Source of the DNA: Zingiber officinale
Taxonomy: Eukaryota; Streptophyta; Magnoliopsida; Zingiberales; Zingiberaceae
DNA length: 64,000 nt
Direction: 5' to 3'
NCBI RefSeq assembly: GCF_018446385.1
Contig: NC_055990.1
Span: 29,163,891 to 29,227,890, forward strand
Under the pieces are notes generated by a model. That model was given only the letters and a program-made list of their open reading frames with translations. It had not been told where the DNA came from and did no database searches. The first letter of the stretch is position 1. Each line of letters begins with the position of its first letter. Positions 57,016 to 64,000 of the stretch are shown here, piece by piece. The position numbers were made by a program, and so were the translations under genes.

Positions 57016-57840
57016 CAAAACCTAATTTTTTTAATCTCTCTCTCATTTACATACAATAACTTTTCTCTCTTTCCTCATAAATTAAAATAAAACTCTCTTA
57101 TCTCTCTCCTATTATTGCATGCAACAATTATTGTGGTACTGATGCTACAACAACGCAGCAGTTGCAATAATTATTATGGTACTGATGAAACAACGGTCCA
57201 GTTGCTAAAATAATCATTGTGGTACTGATGCTATAATGGTATAGTAACTGCTACAAAGATGCAGTAGTTGTTACAACGTTGCAGTAGCTGCTATAATATT
57301 ACAGTAGTTGCTACAACGTTGCAGTAGCTGCTATAATGGTGCAGCAGCTGCTACAACGATGCAATAGATGCTACAACGATATAGCAACTGTCACAATGAT
57401 GTAATAGCTGCTACAAAAATGTAGCAGTTGTTATGTTATAGTAGCTGCTACAACGTGTAGGAGTTACTATATAATAGCTTCTACAACTACACAATAGTTG
57501 CTACAATTACACAATAGCTGGTAAAACTACACAGTAACTACTATAATATTGTAGCAGTTATTATGTAGTAGATGCTTTAATTGCACAGTAGCTGCTACAA
57601 CATGTAGCAGTTACTATATAGTAGTTGTTACAACATTATAGCAGCTATTACACAGTAACTACTACACGTTGTAGTAGCTACTACACATTAATTGCTACAC
57701 CACCTTTAAAAATCAGTATCATAGTATTTATTGCATGTAATTATAGGAAAGAAAAGAGATAATTTTATTTTAATTTAAGAGGAAAGAGAGAAAAGTTGTT
57801 ATATGCAGATGAGATAATGATTAAAAAAAATTAGGTTTTG
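57016..57840. mobile_element. Long-TIR non-autonomous element M (Mutator-like?)
   Basis: Inverted repeats of about 127-129 bp: left 57016-57142 starts CAAAACCTAATTTTTTT; the right arm 57712-57840 is its reverse complement with scattered mismatches (shared inner words ACTTTTCTCTCTTTCCTC and AAATTAAAATAAAA). The interior is a minisatellite. No clear TSD, no frame. Long arms suggest Mutator-like, not proven. Confidence 0.7.
57241..57700. repeat. 20-bp minisatellite inside M
   Basis: From 57241 to about 57420 the period is exactly 20 bp, consensus GCAGTAGCTGCTACAACGTT, with alternating ACAACG/ATAATG ends. It continues in degenerate form to about 57700. A perfect 14-bp palindrome GTAGTAGCTACTAC lies at 57671-57684. 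Confidence 0.85.
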
Positions 57841-57887
57841 ACAGAATTAAATAGATTATAACATATCAATTGGAGGAATCGATAGCA

Positions 57888-57889
<2 letters not shown>

Positions 57890-57950
<61 letters not shown>
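57890..57950. repeat. (TA)n microsatellite
   Basis: About 30 uninterrupted TA units following GATAGCAAGA. Likely polymorphic in length. Confidence 0.95.
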
Positions 57951-57952
<2 letters not shown>

Positions 57953-58066
57953 CGCGCCGCATACTCCATGAGCACCTAATGTGATTGAATTTTTTCTTGT
58001 TTATTTTTTTTAAGCTCTTGGTTATCCTAATCAGATTTTGCCTTTAGGGTTTAGGTGCACACAGGT

Positions 58067-58549
58067 AAGGGTAGTAAAAGTTCAGTTAAATTGAACTAAC
58101 CGATCGAAGTTAAAAGTTTGGTTCGGTTAATTTAGAAATTTGATTTAAAAAAATAGTTTAACCGATTTAATCGGTTCGATTTCGGTTTTAAAATTCAAAA
58201 TTCAGTTAAATCGATTAAACCGATATTATGAGTTAAACCAAACAAAACCAGAACCTGACCAAACTAAATCGAACTAAACTAGAACCAAACCGAATCGATA
58301 TTATGAGTTTAACCGAACCAAATCGGAACCAAACCTAATCAAACCAAACTAAATCAAAAATCAGAATCAAACCAAACCAAACTAAAAAATTTAGTTATTT
58401 CAGTCAAAAATCGAATTAACTAATGTTTTATCGGTTCAGTTTTTTTTTTTTTTTTGAAAAGTTGGGTATGCTCGGTTGGTTTGAAAATAGTTCCGTCGAT
58501 TCAATTTTTAGTTTAATCGATTTGATTTAAATTGATTGCTCACCCCTAC
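58067..58549. mobile_element. hAT-like MITE N
   Basis: 483 bp, ends AAGGGTAGTAAAAG and complement of GCTCACCCCTAC. Flanks ACACAGGT (58059-58066) and ACACAGGG (58550-58557) match at 7 of 8 positions. The interior is rich in AACCGA(A/T)-type words in both orientations. No coding frame. Confidence 0.5.
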
Positions 58550-58587
58550 ACACAGGGTGTGCGGCATAAGACGAGCATCATATCAAA

Positions 58588-58920
58588 CACTACAACAAAA
58601 TCGCTCATAGACATCGGTTTTCCACCGGTGTCTATTTGATTTTCGACCGATGTCTATGAAGCCGATGTTAAAAGTCTGCCATTTTAGACATCGGGTTAAA
58701 ACCGGTGTAGTATCACTTAACGACACCGGTTTTCGAATCGGTTATTAACCGGTGTAGTATCACTTAACGACACCGTTTCATACACGGTGTAAAACCGATG
58801 TAATATTGTATGTTAATAACACCAGTTTTGGCAGCGGTAAATGACCGATGTAATATTACTTTATAACACCGGTTTTACATCGGTGGAAAACCGATGTAAT
58901 ATGTATTTTTTCTAACAGCA
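58588..58920 (+). mobile_element. CACTA-type transposon terminus O
   Basis: Starts CACTACAACAAAATCGCTC at 58588, the terminal motif of plant CACTA (En/Spm) elements, after a possible 3-bp TSD aaa. The next 330 bp hold many subterminal repeats in both orientations (ACACCGGTTTT, AAACCGATGTAATAT, GACATCGGTTTT), the classical arrangement for transposase binding. The opposite terminus (..TAGTG) was not found to 63998, so the element either spans the NEDD1/DUF1639 region and leaves the window, or is truncated. Confidence 0.7.
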
Positions 58921-60571
58921 CAGATTTGATTTTAAAACCGACAATAACAAAAAAAAAATACACAAATATTCACAAATTGTACAAATATTCTTCATTCAAT
59001 AATATCCATAAAATACACAAATATTCACAAATTATATAAATAATCTTCTTACAACAATATCCATAAAATACCCAAACATTCTTTTTACATCAAAAGCTAG
59101 CTAATAAATATCAAAATCAAGGTAGAACATTCTTTTAACACATCAAGGTAGAACCGCACTTCAAATGTAATCTAGCATGCATTCAGCCCACTCGAACCGC
59201 ACTTCATCAATTTCAACTATGGAGTACTTGAGATTTGTAAACTGTAAAAACACATAAATAATATATTAGTAGGCATCATACAACAACTTACTAGGCATAA
59301 TACAACAACTTACTAGGCATGATAATGGTTGAACAAAGAAATATGACTACACAACAAATCCAGTGAAGCATAGAAGAGCAAAGCTACCTCTGATGAAGCT
59401 TATAATTACAGGGAGCAGTGTTGTCATTTTTAGTCAACTTCTATAAAATCTTCTACCTCTGGGATTGATGGTGCATATGGTGTTCTTTTCAAGACTTTTA
59501 GTCACTCTGCAAACATGTCAAGAGTCTGAAGATGGACAAGAAGATTAATTTACCATGAAACAAATAATATAAAGCCGAAATAAATAAATGCTTAGGACAT
59601 ATTTGAAGGAAAACATCAAATAGCAAAAGATGAGATTATACTATGTATAGCCAGCCGTGGTTATATTTCTTCAAATTTATTAACATATAAAGCAGTGGTA
59701 TTCAAATTGTTCACACATGCTATTAGTCTGCCAAGAACATCATCAAATTTTAGTAATTCTTTTGCAACTTTAACAGAAGCATCAATTGCTTTAGAACTCA
59801 GTTGTATTTTTCCTTCTCATGAATACATCAAGTAAATTAGTTGTGTTTTAAAACTGTGGGAAACAACACCCAAGGTGAGACATGCATAAGACTTACAGAA
59901 AAGACATACTGTGGTTGCAAAGCAATCATCTAGTAGAAATCAATTCACTAACAATTATTGAATTGAATCAGAGATGTAAACCAAAGACACGCAGGTCACT
60001 CTAGAATAATCATTAACAGTGGTTGAACTGAAGAAAAGATGTAAACCAGAGAGACGGGGAAAAAAATGATTTCTTTATTTATTAAACTTTTGATGAATAC
60101 CCAAAATCACAGTGAAAACACTTCTTTAAATATCACAGAAATATATTGTATCTGTTCTCACTTATAATTTGTTTCACAAGGCTAATCAAGCATCATAACA
60201 GGTATCAATAAACTAGCACAGATGTAATTTTCAATCAATCTTTATTTAAAAAGATTGAATTTTTTTATCTATGTGCACTGCCTGTGATCTAATAATCTAA
60301 AACCCAAACGTGTGATTTTCTCAGATTACTTGATGAAATTGAATCTAAATCTGTCATATGAGATCAAATAAACTAATAAAAACCTTTGCAGCATCTATAT
60401 GCTTGCATGTTCTGCATGACCTGACAGGATTGTTTAGCATAAAAAGAACAAACATGACTATGAAAGGCATGCTATCATCAGCATATAAATAGACTATTTA
60501 ATGAAGCAATGAAAAAAAGAATCAAGATGACTATGAAATACATGCTATTCTTGGCAGATAAGATATCTTAC
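58921..60571 (-). other. Non-coding or unassigned sequence between CACTA end and NEDD1 exons
   Basis: Two minus-strand pieces look exon-like but are unidentified. At 59236-59156, after an acceptor-like TTTTTACAG, an open stretch reads FTNLKYSIVEIDEVRFEW and a few more codons to a stop. At about 59530-59440 a stretch reads LKVLKRTPYAPSIPEVEDF, preceded by a TGA in place of a likely Trp. Neither matches NEDD1. 59929-60067 is one copy of a direct repeat. The remainder is AT-rich. Confidence 0.35.
59929..60067. repeat. Direct repeat, copy 1 (copy 2 at 62431-62579)
   Basis: TCTAGTAGAAATCAATTCAC.. to ..GACGGGGAAAAAAATG. Copy 2 lies 2.5 kb away inside a NEDD1 intron and differs by a few substitutions plus a ~10-bp GACAGAGA expansion. 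Each copy follows a NEDD1 exon on the minus strand. Confidence 0.85.
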
Positions 60572-62792
60572 CTCTGAACTACTGTATGCACGAAGAACTG
60601 TGAAAGGTTGAGGTTTCCCTCGAACATCATAGAATACTACACGTCCATTATTTGTCCCAGCAGCCAATAGATTACCATCATCACAGTATGCCAGCGATGA
60701 GAAGGGTGCCTCAAAAGGCATGCAATATGAGGGTCTTTTTGTTCCAGAATCAAACATATACAACTTTTTATCAAGACCAACTGTAACAATAATCTACAGG
60801 GAAAACAAGTCAGGATATAATGGCCATTGATTTTCTATAGAACAAGCACCTCCCATCCAACTAAACTAGCCAAACCATGTATAATTATCCACCAGAAATC
60901 CAAATCATTTAATAGATTCCTAGGAAGATAATACCTTGTCACTTGATGGAGAGAAGCAAATACCAGTTGTTGGGGCAGAATGCTGTTTCAACCAAGAAAC
61001 CTGACACCAAGAGCCAGAGTGAATGGAGATCAATTTTTTAGTGAATGCAGGGAACAAATACAATTTCTCCTTCATTTTAGCAGATTAAGAAATATTATTT
61101 TACTAACCTTTGGTCTGCGACCAGTTGTATCCCAAATATGAACAGATCCATCATCCCCAGCTGTTGACAAAAGATGTCGACTAAATCGAGAATAATCAAG
61201 TACTCTTAGTACCTGCAATCGCATCACCGATACAGATTCATGTTAAACCAAAAAAGATGTTAGTAGAGCGAAAGTTTGGAATTTTCAAAATATTTGACAG
61301 CCAATAACCTGCCCATTTGGATCCTTGAGTTCAGCCCGTGTTCCGGAAGCAAGATAATGAAGTATGAGATCCCCCTTCTCGTTGATGGATGCTAAATGTT
61401 CATCTTTGCAGTTGTACATTACACCTGTAATTGTGTCAATATGACCACTCAACCGTTTGATGCACCTTTTCCTTTGCAGGTCCCATATTCTGACAATATG
61501 CCCACTTCCTCCAGAGCAAAGATATCTAGAACTTTTATTACTAAAGCTGATACAATTTATGGATTCCTACAAAATAGAGAAAAGTAAAAAAAATCTTTAA
61601 AATGTTTGATATATTATGCACTCATAATTACACAGATAAGAAGTGTTTTTATTACTTAAACCCATGGCCATATTGTCATTTAGGTCCTGTTAGGCATCAA
61701 TCAGAATCGGTAAGCTTACTAAAAAAAATACAGGTATAGTCACCCAGACTGCGAGTATGCACTAATTTGTCCCTAATCACAACAAGGGGAAACAAGGCTT
61801 AGGAGCGGTACTTAGCATTACAATGAAACATACAAAAATAACGTAAAGGATTCATATTGTTACAATTGCAAATATCGAAACACGGCACAGTCATAAAATT
61901 TCTCTTAATTTTTACCATCAAGTGAAAACTTGCAGAATAATCAAGCTGTACTCATTCTATGTTTACAAGCAACATTTTCCATGCTATGCACTCAAACGCA
62001 AAGAAAAAAAAAACTACCTGGAAAAGGAGAAAATCTAGCTTTTAAGTCTCTTATTTCTTCAATGTGTAACATCAGAATAAGCAATTTTTGCAAAGTCATC
62101 AACTGTAAAAGTCAAAGTCAGACTTTGCTATATTGGCAGACATTGCTGTACAATTAGATGAAAAGAAATAACCTACCTAGCAAAAGAGATATGCTAGCTA
62201 TTTTCTTCTTATTTGTTCAACATGTATGCTAAAATTCATAAGGGAGTCAAACGAACAATCACCATTGTTCGAAGAAAATATTGATGGAAGAAAATACCCA
62301 GACACAACATAGCAAGAAGGTGGCAATTTCTATCGTGCCAACAGTTCCAGTGCTTTTAGTTTATTTATTTTGTCCATGATTTAGATGGAAAAGAAATCGG
62401 TAGCAATGTTACTGACTCCATGCAGGACATTCTAGTAGAAATCAATTCACTAACAATTATTGAATTGAATCAAAGATGTAAACCAGAGACACGTAGGTCA
62501 CTCTAGAATAATCATTAACAGTGGTTGAACTGAAGAAAAGATGTAAACCAGAGAGACAGAGAGACAGGGGGAAAAAAATGCAGGCAATGATTTGAATGGC
62601 ATCCGGGCATCTGTAAATTTCCAGAAAACCAGATGTATTGATCACAATAGAACAAATTAATGAGCAAACAATGAGCTACCTCAATGTCATCAGCAAGGTC
62701 GCTGCCGTGAGAAGGAAAGGATCCCATACTTTGGCCATTTTTATTCCAAAGTGATATCTTTTTATCGTCACCAGCACTAGCAACCACTAGGT
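60572..62792 (-). CDS. NEDD1: NEDD1-like WD40 gene fragment, five exons, both ends missing
   Basis: NEDD1 is a WD40 protein that recruits gamma-tubulin complexes for microtubule nucleation. Minus-strand exons: 62792-62680 ([20 protein letters not shown]), 61566-61309 ([32 protein letters not shown]), 61212-61108 ([18 protein letters not shown]), 61000-60935 ([18 protein letters not shown]) and 60793-60572 ([20 protein letters not shown]). All five have AG/GT borders, stay in phase and lack stops: about 250 residues covering the middle of the beta-propeller. The exon with the first blade and the one after AYSSSE, as well as the coiled-coil C-terminus that binds gamma-tubulin, are not found in the adjoining 200 bp upstream or 2 kb downstream. 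The upstream side runs straight into the DUF1639 stop. Either a captured fragment or a gene with very long flanking introns. Identification is from memory of plant NEDD1. Confidence 0.8.
62431..62579. repeat. Direct repeat, copy 2 (copy 1 at 59929-60067)
   Basis: Lies in the 1.1-kb intron between the first two NEDD1-like exons. See copy 1. Confidence 0.85.
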
Positions 62793-62997
62793 CTGCACGA
62801 ACATAAAGATTAAACTTTAGTAAGATTTTCCCACCGTAAAAGTCAGCCACCATCCGCTGGATTAACAAAATTAACTAAGTTATACAAGATACAAAATAAA
62901 TTTGAATGATGAGTCATGGGAAAATTAAATTCTGACGGAAAAATTCCAATTCGATCATAATCAATGATAGCAATTAGTATTACCTCTCCCTTTTGCT

Positions 62998-63871
62998 TCA
63001 TTCTGAATCACTCTCCATGGACATGGCCTTTAATCCTCTTCTCCTCTGCGAATTATGGAACAGGAAACAAAAGAACATGAGATGTGAATGGGACGCAGGA
63101 ACGAGACGAGCAAATTAGTCCAAGGTAGAGAGAGAATTTCTACCTTTCTTGATCCCTTCTTCTCCCTGACTACATACCTCTCCTGTGAGAGATCTGACAG
63201 CCATGCTCCAGGACTCACCAACTAGATTGAGTTTGTCAAAGAAATTAGAGGAAAAAATTAGTTTTTTCGACTGTTTGATCTTAAAAATCGGATTTTTGGA
63301 GGGAATGGAAGCGTACGAGTATGCATTTTTGGACGAATTTGGATCTCTTCTTGGGTCGCTGCGGCAGCTTGCACCCCTTCATCACCATGAAGTCCTCCTC
63401 CTTCTCCTTGTTCGACAGTGAAACGAAGAATCGAGGTAGAGAGGCTGTCGAGGCTCTTTCGTTGGCGTTCTCGCCCTCGCATACCAACGCCGCCGATCCC
63501 CTGGTCGTGTAGCAACGGTCATCCTTATCCGGCGACGACGAGACAGATCGGGAGTTATGGTTCTCGCTCCCGGCCAATTCCGACCTCCTGTGGATAAATC
63601 CGAGCAGTGGTTACTTCCATATCTCACCGCCGACACCTCAAACTAGATCATACCCTAACTTTTCCGGATCAACCTCCGATCTATTACCTGAGGGGATAAA
63701 GAGGCGGGTGCAGGGGGGACTCTTGATCTGCGATGCGGCGGACATTCCGAGACGCGATTCCCCTCCGGACGCCAGATTTTGCGGTGGATCCTTTGTCCCT
63801 GACCTTGATGCGGCGGAGGCGCTTGCGGCACCCCCATTGCAGAGTGATGCGAGGACTGTTGCAGAGCCCAT
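62998..63871 (-). CDS. DUF1639 family protein, four exons, ~204 aa
   Basis: Plant protein family of unknown function. Minus-strand exons proposed: 63871-63654 (ATG in GCCGCGATGGGC), 63587-63317, 63221-63144 and 63045-62998 (TGA). Summed length is 615 bp, an exact multiple of three, with GT/AG at all junctions. The family signature is present: KGCKLPQRPKKRSKFVQK at the end of exon 2, PGAWLSDLSQERYVVREKK in exon 3, and RRGLKAMSMESDSE at the C-terminus. The N-terminal ~70 residues are Ala/Ser-rich and poorly conserved, so start and first intron (66 bp) are least certain; an upstream in-frame ATG at 63997 would add a Glu run encoded by a GAA microsatellite. The NEDD1-like exon begins about 200 bp past the stop on the same strand. 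A donor-like GAGGTAATAC lies just after the stop. Confidence 0.75.
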
Positions 63872-63998
63872 CGCGGCGGAGGAGAGATTGTTTTTGTTTT
63901 TTCGTCCTTCTTCTTCTTCTTCTTCTTCTTTCAAACAGGTAAAGGAAAGTGCTGCAAAATCTAAACTCGAGAGTAAAGAAGCATACATAGAAAGCAAC
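63872..63998 (-). other. Upstream leader of DUF1639 gene with GAA microsatellite
   Basis: Plus-strand (TTC)n run at 63906-63930, i.e. GAA repeats on the gene strand, a common feature of plant 5' leaders. No TATA box before the window ends. Confidence 0.5.
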
Positions 63999-64000
63999 CA

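Noticed and set aside
63382..63636. Alternative Arg-rich frame over DUF1639 exon 2
   Set aside because: Out of phase with the family signature; splice-joined frame with the conserved motifs is preferred.

Overview
This window comes from a nuclear chromosome of a flowering plant, probably a monocot. The LTR-element style (Copia elements primed by initiator tRNA-Met, GC-rich palindromic U3 arrays, a Tat-type Ty3/gypsy element) reminds me of Zingiberales, but that is recollection and not a search result. About 90% of the window is LTR retrotransposon. The only gene-like host DNA is at the right end (60.5-64.0 kb), on the minus strand: five WD40 exons of a NEDD1-like protein and a four-exon DUF1639-type gene.

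Left block, 1-13573: the 3' two thirds of a decayed Ty1/copia element (A, plus strand) ends at 7134, where it cuts the 3' LTR of a minus-strand gag-only element (C, 7135-13573). C is interrupted inside gag by a plus-strand gag-only element (B, 8264-12272) flanked by a perfect CATCT target duplication.

Main block, 13686-54968: one Russian-doll locus, with each level supported by a matching 5-bp target-site duplication (TSD). A minus-strand copia element D (TSD tgtag/tatag) carries pol but only a stump of gag. It holds a minus-strand TRIM (K1, 16648-17314, ataaa) in its RT and a plus-strand gag-only element E (18744-50743, aagat) in its integrase. E holds a minus-strand gag-only element F (18976-40034, gtaac) in its 5' LTR and a minus-strand solo LTR J (43472-47140, gaact) after gag. 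F holds a plus-strand Tat-type gypsy element I (22122-35888, gcaag). I holds a 3.2-kb solo LTR H1 (29921-33135, ccggt), and J holds a related solo LTR H2 (43650-45948, ccttg). The nest is therefore five deep: D>E>F>I>H1. A small hAT-like element (L) sits in the 5' LTR of D.

Right block, 54969-63998: a plus-strand TRIM (K2), a long-TIR element containing a 20-bp minisatellite (M), a hAT-like MITE (N), one CACTA terminus (O, 58588), then the NEDD1-like exons and the DUF1639 gene. The NEDD1 exons lack both ends of the gene although reading frame and splice sites are intact, which fits capture or transduplication of a gene fragment.

The most interesting signals are: (1) four gag-only copia elements beside one that has pol but almost no gag; (2) an antisense, intron-containing gene inside the Tat element; (3) arrays of small hairpins in several LTRs whose stems change in compensatory pairs; (4) family-specific palindromic arrays upstream of LTR TATA boxes; (5) the orphan NEDD1 exons near a CACTA end.
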